A DNA stretch of 12,574 nt from Hyphomicrobiales bacterium (GTDB lineage: Bacteria; Pseudomonadota; Alphaproteobacteria; Rhizobiales; Beijerinckiaceae). Position numbers and translations under genes: made by a program. The stretch covers positions 1 through 12,574 of the forward strand of contig OMIJ01000106.1 of assembly GCA_900299065.1 (NCBI GenBank), read 5' to 3'. The notes under the pieces were generated by a model that was not told the DNA's origin, searched no databases, and saw nothing but the letters and a program-made list of their open reading frames with translations. Below are positions 1 through 6,987 of the stretch, piece after piece; the first letter of the stretch is position 1, and each line of letters begins with the position of its first letter.

Positions 1-50
1 AGCTTGCGCCATGGACTCACGCTCAAACACAGGATCAAGCGAGAGACCAT
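1..50 (-). CDS. Possible start of a leftward gene, cut by the window edge
   Basis: An ATG lies directly after the kinase stop codon on the minus strand (TGA then ATG with no gap) and the frame stays open to the window edge, giving 16 codons that read MVSRLILCLSVSPWRK. The hydrophobic stretch after a basic residue resembles the start of a signal peptide, which would suggest an exported protein translationally coupled to the kinase. There is no strong Shine-Dalgarno sequence, and 16 codons are too few to identify a family. The frame could be chance. Confidence 0.28.
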   Translation of the reverse strand, partial: MVSRLILCLSVSPWRK

Positions 51-1397
51 TCAGGCCATTGGTAGCTCAGCAATAATCAAAGTACCCTGAGCTGAAGCCG
101 TGGTGATCCTGATTTGACCACGTAAAGCCTGCACACGTTCGCGCATGCCAATCAGTCCAAACCCTTCGCGCACCGTTTCAGCCAGACCAATGCCATTATC
201 GCGAACTTCCATCTGCATCATCGGCTTGGCAGAGTGATCCTGCGTGGGATAGAGGGAGACATCCACTCGCGATGCACCCGCATGACGAAATACATTGGTC
301 AAGCTCTCCTGCACCAGACGATACAGTGTCAGGCCAAGGGTTTCATCCAGGGCATTAATCTCAGCCGAGGCATGCAGATGAACCTCAACCTGAGGATGAG
401 TTGTGCGCCACAGACCAATCAGACTGCGTAAAGATTCCAAAAGACCTAGTTCTGATAGACCCATGGGACGCAAGCGCTCAAGAACACGCCGATTGATTTG
501 CTGCAAAGCATCAACCTGCTTTTGCAAATCCTTCGCAATAGACGAATCTGCCATCTTGGTCGTCTCACCGCGCATCAGCACATTGAGTCCAGCGCGAATG
601 GCAAATAAATAGGGGCCAAATTCATCATGCAGTTCACGCGCCAGTTCTTTGCGCTCATCATCTTGTAGAGTGATCAAACGCTCCGTCAGAATCTGATTGT
701 CCTGCATGGTTTTTTGCAATTTATCAGTCAACAGATTGAGGCGCGTGCAAATAGCATGTAATTCCGGCGCGCCAGAGGGAATAACCCGCATCTCATATGC
801 CCCATTGGTCAATTGCTCCAGCCCATGACCAAGACTTTTAATAGGCGATAGGGCACGACCTACAATCCAGGAATTGAGCAAGAGCACAAACAGAACGAGT
901 GCAGATCCACCCACTGACAGGAACAGAAAGGACTCCCAAACCTCCGCCACCTCATCCCATGGATTAGAGGCAATCAATATGGAGCCATAATGCACACCCT
1001 CTATTTCAACTGGCACAGCAATAATCGTACGCATGGGATTGACCAAAGCCGCAAACCAGCGCGGCACAGAGGCCGGGCGCAATCGATCCGGCGCTGGCCC
1101 CTGCCTCACAAGTTCATTCGGCGTGCTGGAGCGCTCCATAATCACCGAAACATGGCGCAGATTTTGAAGACCCTCCATCAATTTGCTCAAAGCCTCGAGG
1201 GGATTTTGCACTTGTTTAAAACTGAACAGTGAGGCGTCAACGAATTCACGCGCCAGCCGAACCGTGCTCTCATCCTCCGCCTTGACCCTGGGACTGGCTC
1301 CCGCCACAATAAAAATCATGCTTAATGCCAGGCCCAGCACAAGAAAGCTGGCAAATAGAGCATTAAGCCGCATACGCAGCGACTTGGATTGCCACAT
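51..1397 (-). CDS. Membrane sensor histidine kinase (HisKA_3 type, MoxY-like sensor domain)
   Basis: This is a two-component sensor kinase of about 448 residues that should autophosphorylate on histidine and pass phosphate to the divergently encoded regulator. In order: a membrane segment at about residues 11-33, an extracytoplasmic domain of about 120 residues, a second membrane segment at about 157-179, a HAMP linker to about 230, a HisKA_3 dimerisation region with ELARELHDEFGP (phospho-accepting His257), and a C-terminal ATPase domain with N box QESLTNVFRHA (368 region), DNGIG (400-404) and GFGLIGMRERV (412-422). The WF..LV and IASNPWDEVAEVWES parts of the sensor domain recall the LapD/MoxY N-terminal family; that link is from memory of the family. 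The reading frame extends upstream to 1559, but I chose the ATG at 1397: GGAAGGGGAAGAG precedes it, transmembrane segment 1 follows, and the longer form would overlap the divergent regulator gene. The ligand is unknown. Confidence 0.93.
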   Translation of the reverse strand: MWQSKSLRMRLNALFASFLVLGLALSMIFIVAGASPRVKAEDESTVRLAREFVDASLFSFKQVQNPLEALSKLMEGLQNLRHVSVIMERSSTPNELVRQGPAPDRLRPASVPRWFAALVNPMRTIIAVPVEIEGVHYGSILIASNPWDEVAEVWESFLFLSVGGSALVLFVLLLNSWIVGRALSPIKSLGHGLEQLTNGAYEMRVIPSGAPELHAICTRLNLLTDKLQKTMQDNQILTERLITLQDDERKELARELHDEFGPYLFAIRAGLNVLMRGETTKMADSSIAKDLQKQVDALQQINRRVLERLRPMGLSELGLLESLRSLIGLWRTTHPQVEVHLHASAEINALDETLGLTLYRLVQESLTNVFRHAGASRVDVSLYPTQDHSAKPMMQMEVRDNGIGLAETVREGFGLIGMRERVQALRGQIRITTASAQGTLIIAELPMA

Positions 1398-1536
1398 TCT
1401 CTTCCCCTTCCGCGACAGGACCAAGCTGACAGACTTGCGGCAAGCTAACAGACTTGCGGATTGACAGACTGGCCCGAGGAGAGAACAGTGCATTCTATCC
1501 AACAGGCCCGTCAACATCCCAAAGGCAGATTGCCCC
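1398..1536. promoter_or_regulatory. Divergent promoter region of the two-component pair
   Basis: This 139-bp gap separates the start codons of the leftward kinase and the rightward regulator, so it must hold the promoters of both unless either is read from elsewhere. It contains the 19-bp tandem repeat described separately. I could not identify convincing -35/-10 pairs by eye. AAAGG at 1521-1525 is the likely ribosome-binding site for the regulator, 11 bases before its ATG. Confidence 0.55.
1422..1459. repeat. Tandem 19-bp direct repeat between divergent kinase and regulator genes
   Basis: CAAGCTGACAGACTTGCGG (1422-1440) is followed immediately by CAAGCTAACAGACTTGCGG (1441-1459), identical except for one G/A change. 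A partial third copy, TGACAGACT, lies at about 1463-1471. The junction creates a palindrome, CTTGC-G-GCAAG (1434-1444). Position between two divergent promoters, and the size of the unit, fit an operator bound by a dimeric regulator such as the adjacent NarL-type protein. That role is inferred. Confidence 0.8.
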
Positions 1537-2193
1537 ATGTCCGCTATGGACGCCAGCACATTGCCAGACCCATTGAGTATTCTCGTCGTCGATGATCACC
1601 CCATCGTCGTCTCCGGGATCAGGGCCATGCTGTCCCACCACACCGACATCACAATCACGGCAGTCAATAGCGGCGAGAGAGCTATTGATGATTACCCGCA
1701 TGTCAATCCTGACGTCGTCGTGCTTGATATCAATTTGCCGGGCCAATCAGGATTTGAAACAGCGCGGCGTCTGCTTGAGATTGATCCAGACGCAGCTCTC
1801 CTTGTTTTCAGCATGAATGATGATCCCATCTTTGCTGCCCGCGCGATTGAATCTGGCGCCAAAGGCTATATCACCAAAAATGATGATCCCGATGATTTCA
1901 TAGCAGCTATCAAGATTGTTGCTGCAGGCGGAGTCTTTCTCTTGCCTAAACTGGCGCGTCGCCTCGCTTATTATAAATCTGCCAGCACGCCCAATCCACT
2001 TGAATCTCTTAATGCGCGTGAAATTGAAATTCTGCTCTTGCTAGGCAAGGGAAAATCCATTGCTGAAATTGCCCACACATTGGACGTCTCGACTAAGACC
2101 ATCGCCAACACATCCTCACTGATGAAAAATAAACTCGGCGCTCGCAGCCCCATGGATCTGGTGCGCATCGCGCTTGAGCATAATTTGGCTTGA
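1537..2193 (+). CDS. NarL/LuxR-family two-component response regulator
   Basis: This 218-residue protein has the standard NarL layout. The receiver domain (about residues 13-130) has the acidic pair D19/D20, phospho-acceptor D64 in VVVLDINLPG, the switch serine S92 and the conserved lysine K114 in GYITKNDD. A LuxR-type helix-turn-helix follows (about 148-212, LNAREIEILLLLGKGKSIAEIAHTLDVSTKTIANTSSLMKNKLG in segments). It should bind DNA when phosphorylated by the divergently encoded kinase. The sequence style resembles MxaB/MoxX regulators of methanol oxidation in methylotrophic alphaproteobacteria, but nothing in the window proves that role. An ATG three codons downstream (1546) is an alternative start. 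It is followed at once by the TonB-like gene, so the two are probably co-transcribed. Confidence 0.93.
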   Translation: MSAMDASTLPDPLSILVVDDHPIVVSGIRAMLSHHTDITITAVNSGERAIDDYPHVNPDVVVLDINLPGQSGFETARRLLEIDPDAALLVFSMNDDPIFAARAIESGAKGYITKNDDPDDFIAAIKIVAAGGVFLLPKLARRLAYYKSASTPNPLESLNAREIEILLLLGKGKSIAEIAHTLDVSTKTIANTSSLMKNKLGARSPMDLVRIALEHNLA

Positions 2194-2198
2194 GCTCA

Positions 2199-3242
2199 AT
2201 GAATGTCATGCCAAACATTCCCCCTTTCATCATCTGCGAGCCTTTGGCAATATCCGACCAGGCCCCGCGGCTTGATCTTGCCCTCACACGACAAGATCCG
2301 GAGAGCAATAATCACAACAAGGATTCTGCACCCGCTCTTGCCATTCCCGCTGCAATAGAGCCTGGCTTTCCCCTCAAACACGCCAAAAGCAAGTCCTGGT
2401 TCTGGTCACTAGTCTTGGCCTCACTCTCGATTCATGCAGCCCTGTTAATCGTCTCAAGCATGTGGGACAGACATAGCGAAGTCTACCTTGCTGATGAGTC
2501 AATTCCTGTCGAATTGGTCATGGAGCAATCGAGCCCTTTATCTGAATTTCAGCAGATCAGTGAACCTGCTCCAGAACTCGCAGCTGTTGAGCCTGTGCCA
2601 CAAGAGCCATTGGTTCAGGAAACATTACCTTCCGAAACATTGGCGCAAGCTCAGCCCCTGCCAGAACCTGCACTCCCCGCTCAACCTCTGGAGCCAAAAC
2701 CTAATCCTCAGGACAAGCCAGACCCCGTTGAGCCAGAAAAAGAGATCAAATCCGAAGAACCAAGCTTGATCGAACCTGTGCCAGAGCCTGCGCCCATAAC
2801 TGCAGCTGAACCCCTGACTGCCGCTGAAACCATGACAGCACCAGAACCTGCGCCCATCATTCCGCCCCAGCCAGTCAACCCGCCGCCAGCACGCAAGCCC
2901 GCCCCTCCAATGGCGCGCACACAAATTGCAACACCTGCCAGGCCTCCGGCAATTTCAGAATCGCGATTATCTGATTTCAGAGCCACTCTCTCGCGTAAAC
3001 TCTCCAGCGCCTTTCGCTATCCCCCATTGGCGCGCGAACGCAATAAAACAGGCACAGTCTCCGTCACCTTTGAGCTTGATCCCAATGGCAATGTGACGAA
3101 AGCCTCTGTCGTTCAATCAAGCGGCCATGAGGAGCTTGATGCAGACGCACTGGCCACAATCCGGCGCGCCGCGCCCTTTGAACCGCCACCCCCAGGCGCG
3201 CCACGCAGCTATACTTTCCCCATCGTCTATCGTTTGCGCTAG
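2199..3242 (+). CDS. TonB-family energy transducer
   Basis: This protein, about 347 residues, should couple the inner-membrane proton gradient (through ExbB/ExbD, not in this window) to outer-membrane TonB-dependent receptors. It shows a long cytoplasmic N-terminus of about 65 residues, one membrane segment SWFWSLVLASLSIHAALLIVSS (about 66-88) carrying the SxxxH motif typical of TonB, a proline/glutamate-rich periplasm-spanning region (about 100-250, with repeated PEPAP), and a C-terminal TonB domain (about 255-347) including YPPLARERNKTGTVSVTF and the closing YTFPIVYRL. The frame also allows a TTG start at 2190 overlapping the regulator stop. I prefer the ATG at 2199, five bases after that stop, though its Shine-Dalgarno sequence is weak; translational coupling is likely. 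Linkage to a response regulator suggests signal-controlled uptake of a metal or siderophore-like substrate (inference). Confidence 0.92.
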   Translation: MNVMPNIPPFIICEPLAISDQAPRLDLALTRQDPESNNHNKDSAPALAIPAAIEPGFPLKHAKSKSWFWSLVLASLSIHAALLIVSSMWDRHSEVYLADESIPVELVMEQSSPLSEFQQISEPAPELAAVEPVPQEPLVQETLPSETLAQAQPLPEPALPAQPLEPKPNPQDKPDPVEPEKEIKSEEPSLIEPVPEPAPITAAEPLTAAETMTAPEPAPIIPPQPVNPPPARKPAPPMARTQIATPARPPAISESRLSDFRATLSRKLSSAFRYPPLARERNKTGTVSVTFELDPNGNVTKASVVQSSGHEELDADALATIRRAAPFEPPPPGAPRSYTFPIVYRLR

Positions 3243-3248
3243 ATTCAT

Positions 3249-3266
3249 GTGAGCTCCACGGCTCAC
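3249..3266 (+). terminator. Hairpin after the TonB-like gene, possible weak terminator
   Basis: GTGAGC-tccacg-GCTCAC forms a perfect 6-bp stem with a 6-base loop, seven bases after the TonB-like stop codon. It is not followed by a T-run, so it is not a classic intrinsic terminator. It could attenuate transcription or protect the 3' end of the upstream message. Confidence 0.35.
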
Positions 3267-3274
3267 TTGACCCT

Positions 3275-3313
3275 GCTTGCAGGATCAGGCAAGCCAGATG
3301 CGAGGCAAGCTAA
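3275..3313. promoter_or_regulatory. GCAAGC-motif cluster upstream of ispA
   Basis: GCTTGC (3275-3280) and GCAAGC (3289-3294) form a 6-bp inverted repeat with an 8-base spacer. AGGCAAGC occurs at 3287-3294 and again at 3303-3310, 16 bases apart. The last copy extends to GGCAAGCTAA (3304-3313), identical to 1439-1448 inside the tandem repeat between the kinase and regulator genes. It may be a regulator-binding region for ispA; function is inferred. Confidence 0.4.
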
Positions 3314-3367
3314 ATGCAAAGAGCGATGAGCAGCCTTGGAATATTCCCGCCAATTGAAGGAGCCTTC

Positions 3368-4282
3368 ATGTCAGCCAATGACCTTCAGAACAGGCTCATA
3401 GCAACGGCTGCTGACATTGAAACAATGTTGGAGAACCTGCTCAGCTCCCAATCTTTACCGGGAGAATATCCACGCCCAGATCGCTTGCTGGCGGCGATGC
3501 GCCATGCCTGTCTGGCAGGCGGCAAACGATTGCGCCCCTTTCTCCTGATCGAAACGGCACGTCTCTTTGATCTACAGGGTCATGGAATCATGCGCGCAGC
3601 ATGCGCCCTTGAACTCGTGCATTGCTATTCCCTCGTCCATGACGATCTGCCCGCCATGGATGATGATGATCTGCGCCGCGGACGCCCCACAGTGCATAAA
3701 GCCTTTGATGAGGCCACAGCCATTTTGGCTGGCGATAGCCTGCTGACCCTGGCTTTTGATATTATGGGCGATGAACCAACGCATGCAGACCCTTTGATCA
3801 GAGCAAAATTAGTCACAGGCCTTGCGCGCCATGCTGGATTAGGCGGAATGGCAGGCGGCCAAATGCTCGATCTGCAAGCCGAGCAAAGCCCGCATCCTCT
3901 TGATCAGGATCAAATCCTGCGCCTGCAAGCGATGAAGACTGGAGCCTTGCTCTTATTTGCCGTAGAGGCCGGTGGCCTCATCAGCAAGGCTTCAGCATAT
4001 GAGATGCAATGCCTCGCAGCTTATGGACGCGCTTTGGGAGCAGCCTTTCAGATTGCCGATGATATTCTGGATATGGAAGGCTCAGCCCAGCAATTAGGCA
4101 AACGCGCAGGCAAGGATGCTGAGCGCAACAAAGCCACACTTGTCGCTATTCTGGGAATAGATCAGGCCAAAGCACGCCTCAACGATCTCGTCGAAGAGGC
4201 CGTGAATGCCCTCACCCCCTTTGGCGCAAGAGCGAGCATTCTTCAGGATACGGCACGTTTCACCGCCGCACGTAATCATTGA
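3368..4282 (+). CDS. ispA: Short-chain polyprenyl diphosphate synthase (farnesyl diphosphate synthase type)
   Basis: This 304-residue enzyme condenses isopentenyl diphosphate with allylic diphosphates to make farnesyl (possibly geranylgeranyl) diphosphate for quinones, undecaprenyl carrier, hopanoids or carotenoids. Key motifs are GGKRLRP (51-57), the first aspartate-rich motif DDLPAMD (92-98) with the two-residue insertion of bacterial short-chain synthases, GGMAGGQMLDL (159-169), KTG (190-192), the second aspartate-rich motif FQIADDILD (227-235), and LGKRAGKD near the C-terminus, as in E. coli IspA. The frame opens at 3314, but I chose the ATG at 3368 because GAAGGAG lies five bases before it and the family motif spacing fits. 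Exact chain length cannot be read with certainty. The DUF1345 gene follows after 21 bases, probably in the same transcript. Confidence 0.93.
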   Translation: MSANDLQNRLIATAADIETMLENLLSSQSLPGEYPRPDRLLAAMRHACLAGGKRLRPFLLIETARLFDLQGHGIMRAACALELVHCYSLVHDDLPAMDDDDLRRGRPTVHKAFDEATAILAGDSLLTLAFDIMGDEPTHADPLIRAKLVTGLARHAGLGGMAGGQMLDLQAEQSPHPLDQDQILRLQAMKTGALLLFAVEAGGLISKASAYEMQCLAAYGRALGAAFQIADDILDMEGSAQQLGKRAGKDAERNKATLVAILGIDQAKARLNDLVEEAVNALTPFGARASILQDTARFTAARNH

Positions 4283-4303
4283 GTATAATTCAGGAAGAAA
4301 TTG

Positions 4304-5002
4304 ATGAGTGAAGCTTCAGCCTCCTTTCATCCTCGCAACAAATTTATTCGCAATCTGATTGCCCGTCCGCGTCTCTTATTTTGTGCTCTGATTGTTGTCT
4401 TCATTGCTTGGATAGAACCCGAGCAATGGCAGTCCTCGACACGCATTTTGATTGCATGGAATATTGGTACTTGGATTTATCTTGCCTCAACCGCATTGAT
4501 CATGATGAGGGCCAATAGCGCCACAATCAGGCGTCAGGCCATAATGGCTGACGAAAGTCGATTTATGGTGCTCACGCTTGCAATTCTGGCAGCCAGCGCC
4601 AGTTTGATCGCCATTATTTTTCAACTCCAGGTTAAAGATGTACATGGCCTCTTGCGTAATTTTCATTTAGTCCTTGCCGCCAGCACGATTGTCAGCGCCT
4701 GGAGCTTTATTCAAGTCACCTTTGCGCAGCATTATGCGCATGAATATTTCGTTGAACGCCAGCATGAGCTTGAGCTACCAGAAGAGCTGCGCGGCGGGCT
4801 CGTCTTTCCCGGCACTGACAAGCCTGAATTTGGCGACTTTCTCTATTTCGCAATGGTGATAGGCGTTGCCTGCGCAACAGCCGATGTGAATATCACCACC
4901 AAAGCCATGCGGCGGGTTGCCACTGTTCACTGCGTATTGGCCTTTTTCTTCAACACAACTGTGCTGGCATTGACGATCAATATTGGAGCAGGTTTAATCT
5001 GA
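4304..5002 (+). CDS. DUF1345 family multi-pass membrane protein
   Basis: This inner-membrane protein of 232 residues is of unknown function. I count six hydrophobic segments, for example LLFCALIVVFIAWI, ILIAWNIGTWIYLASTALIMM (in part), FMVLTLAILAASASLIAIIF, a segment near LVLAASTIVSAWSFIQVTF, LYFAMVIGVACATADV and CVLAFFFNTTVLALTINI. The C-terminal block PGTDKPEFGDFLYFA...ATADVNITTKAMRR is the DUF1345 signature as I recall it. The ATG at 4304 is preceded by AGGAAG six bases upstream; a TTG one codon earlier is in frame but less likely. It lies 21 bases after ispA, so co-transcription is likely, but a functional tie to prenyl synthesis is not established. It converges on the DUF2461 gene with an 11-base gap. 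Confidence 0.88.
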   Translation: MSEASASFHPRNKFIRNLIARPRLLFCALIVVFIAWIEPEQWQSSTRILIAWNIGTWIYLASTALIMMRANSATIRRQAIMADESRFMVLTLAILAASASLIAIIFQLQVKDVHGLLRNFHLVLAASTIVSAWSFIQVTFAQHYAHEYFVERQHELELPEELRGGLVFPGTDKPEFGDFLYFAMVIGVACATADVNITTKAMRRVATVHCVLAFFFNTTVLALTINIGAGLI

Positions 5003-5013
5003 TCAGCCAGTGG

Positions 5014-5697
5014 TCAGGGGCCAATATCCTCACGTCTGCCCCAAACAATCAGGGGCTCGGCAGCAAGAGCAAAATCCACAATACGATTGACCAGCGCGGG
5101 AGATTTTAATTCAGCCTTGGCCAGCGGAGCCCGGATGATGAAGGATTTGAGCTTCAAAGCCTCCACGAGATCTTCCGCGTTCACATCTTGAAAATCACGC
5201 GGCAGACGCGTCAAACTATCCTCATGTGAGAGGCTGAGTTTTTTGCGAGCCAAGGCCTTGACCATGGCCCGATAGCGCTCGGGTCGCCCCTTGATCGATT
5301 GCCTGATAGCTTTGAGATAAGCAGTTTCGGGATGATAAAATCCAGCTGCCAAAAAACACTCCTGCGGCGAGATGTGAATATAGACCAGTCCATTCACATC
5401 CTTTTTATCGCCATTGCGATAAAGCGCTGCGCCCGCATGCGTCTTGTAGGGGGATTTATCATTGGAAAAGCGCACATCGCGATTGAGCCGAAAGATTACT
5501 TTTTTTGGATCGCCAGAAAGGTTGATCTTTTTACGTGCCAATTGTGCCGATACATCGCGCAGCAATGCGCTTAAAGGCTCGCGCACATGCTCTTCATAAA
5601 TGCTGCGGTTCTCATCATACCATTGCTTGTTCTGATGAAAGGCCAGCGCTTTGAAAAAAGGTAGCGCTTTGGTGCCGAATGCTTGAAATTCGCCCAT
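5014..5697 (-). CDS. DUF2461 / TIGR02453 family protein
   Basis: This cytoplasmic protein of 227 residues is of unknown biochemical function. The family is recognised from its N-terminus (FQAFGTKALPFFKALAFHQNKQWYDENR, in part), the central FRLNRDVRFSNDKSPYKTH and the YIHISPQECFLAAGFYHPE segment. Length is normal for the family (about 210-230). The open frame begins with TTG at 5703, but I chose the ATG at 5697: AAGGGG lies about nine bases upstream and the ATG comes two bases after the ispG stop. This is the last gene of the zur-ispG-DUF2461 operon, and the linkage is the only functional hint. Confidence 0.88.
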   Translation of the reverse strand: MGEFQAFGTKALPFFKALAFHQNKQWYDENRSIYEEHVREPLSALLRDVSAQLARKKINLSGDPKKVIFRLNRDVRFSNDKSPYKTHAGAALYRNGDKKDVNGLVYIHISPQECFLAAGFYHPETAYLKAIRQSIKGRPERYRAMVKALARKKLSLSHEDSLTRLPRDFQDVNAEDLVEALKLKSFIIRAPLAKAELKSPALVNRIVDFALAAEPLIVWGRREDIGP

Positions 5698-5699
5698 TC

Positions 5700-6983
5700 T
5701 CAAGCCCCTTTAGCGCCTGCCCCAAATCTGCGTTCAATATAATCTTGCACAATCACTTTGAACTCCTGAACAATATGAGCGCCGCGCAATGTCATGGCCT
5801 TTTGTCCATCAATAAAGACTGGGGCGGCCGGGGCCTCACCCGTACCAGGCAATGAAATGCCAATATCCGCATGTTTGGACTCTCCCGGCCCGTTCACAAT
5901 GCAGCCCATTACAGCAACATTCAATGTCTCAACCCCTGGATGGGTACGCCGCCATTTTGGCATTTCATCGCGGATATAGGTTTGAATATCGCGTGCCAAT
6001 TCCTGGAAGACAGTTGAGGTCGTGCGCCCGCAACCGGGGCATGCAGCCACTTGCGGCACAAAGGTGCGAAAGCCCATGGTCTGCAAAATCTCTTGCGAAA
6101 CTTTTACTTCCAGTGTGCGATCCCCGCCAGGCTCAGGGGTGAGAGAAGCGCGGATTGTATCGCCAATCCCCTCCTGCAATAAAATACCAATAGCTGCAGA
6201 AGAGGCCACAATGCCCTTTGAGCCCATGCCCGCCTCGGTCAGACCCAAATGCAAGGCATGATTGCTACGCCGCGCCAGCATGCGATAGACCTCAATGAGA
6301 TCTTGTACACCAGACACTTTCGCCGACAGAATTATGCGATCGCGCGCCAGTCCAATCTCTTCGGCTCTTTGCGCCGAGAGCAGAGCGGAACGCACCATAG
6401 CCTCACGCATCACAGCGCGTGCTTCAATCGGATTTGACGATTGCGCATTCTGATCCATCAATTCAGTCAGTAATTCCTGATCAAGCGATCCCCAATTGGC
6501 GCCAATGCGCACCGCCTTACCATGTAATATGGCAAGTTCGATAATGGCTGAAAATTGCCGATCCTTCTTATCCTTGAACCCGACATTGCCAGGATTGATA
6601 CGATATTTATCCAAAGCGGTCGCGCAAGCGGGATGATCAGCGAGCAATTTATGGCCGATATAGTGAAAATCACCAACTAAAGGCACATGAACACCAGCCT
6701 TGATCAGGCGCTCTTTAATTTTTGGCACAGCTTTGGCAGCTTCTTCGCGATCCACCGTAATGCGAACGAGTTCAGATCCAGCATCGGCTAATTCTTTAAC
6801 CTGACGAACAGTGGCCTCGACATCCGCACTATCTGTATTCGTCATGGATTGCACGCGAATGGGCGCATCCGCGCCAATCAAAATCGCCCCAGCCCCCTCG
6901 CCAACGCGAACGCCTATAGTCTGATGACGAGGCCTTGGACCAGCTGTCTGCGCATCATGAGGTGCGAGAATAGAAACGTTCAT
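5700..6983 (-). CDS. ispG: 4-hydroxy-3-methylbut-2-enyl diphosphate synthase (IspG/GcpE)
   Basis: This iron-sulfur enzyme of the MEP pathway, 427 residues, converts methylerythritol cyclodiphosphate to HMBPP in the cytoplasm. It is recognised from RVQSMTNTDSADVEATVRQV, the PLVGDFHYIGHKLL and YRINPGNVG segments of the TIM-barrel domain, HLGLTEAGMGSKGI, and the C-terminal [4Fe-4S] cysteines C315 and C318 (CPGCGRTTS) and C361 (VMGCIVNGPGES), with the conserved glutamate next to the last motif (E368). All three cluster ligands are present, so it should be active. The open frame reaches 7031, but I chose the ATG at 6983, with AGAGGG about nine bases upstream and only four bases after the zur stop. 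It lies between zur and DUF2461 in one tight operon. Confidence 0.96.
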   Translation of the reverse strand: MNVSILAPHDAQTAGPRPRHQTIGVRVGEGAGAILIGADAPIRVQSMTNTDSADVEATVRQVKELADAGSELVRITVDREEAAKAVPKIKERLIKAGVHVPLVGDFHYIGHKLLADHPACATALDKYRINPGNVGFKDKKDRQFSAIIELAILHGKAVRIGANWGSLDQELLTELMDQNAQSSNPIEARAVMREAMVRSALLSAQRAEEIGLARDRIILSAKVSGVQDLIEVYRMLARRSNHALHLGLTEAGMGSKGIVASSAAIGILLQEGIGDTIRASLTPEPGGDRTLEVKVSQEILQTMGFRTFVPQVAACPGCGRTTSTVFQELARDIQTYIRDEMPKWRRTHPGVETLNVAVMGCIVNGPGESKHADIGISLPGTGEAPAAPVFIDGQKAMTLRGAHIVQEFKVIVQDYIERRFGAGAKGA

Positions 6984-6987
6984 AAGT

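Noticed and set aside
1398..1559. Longer start for the histidine kinase (54 extra residues)
   Set aside because: It would overlap the divergent regulator coding region and consume the whole promoter gap. The ATG at 1397 has a strong ribosome-binding site.
2561..2900. Proline/glutamate repeats in the TonB-like gene as a mobile or CRISPR-like repeat
   Set aside because: The repetition is irregular and in frame, as expected for a periplasm-spanning TonB linker.
2625..2986. Minus-strand Gly/Trp-rich frames opposite the TonB-like gene
   Set aside because: They are produced by reading the proline/glutamate-rich linker backwards; no independent evidence of coding.
4284..4289. TATAAT between ispA and DUF1345 as a separate promoter
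   Set aside because: No -35 box at a suitable distance, and the two genes are only 21 bases apart, so co-transcription is simpler.
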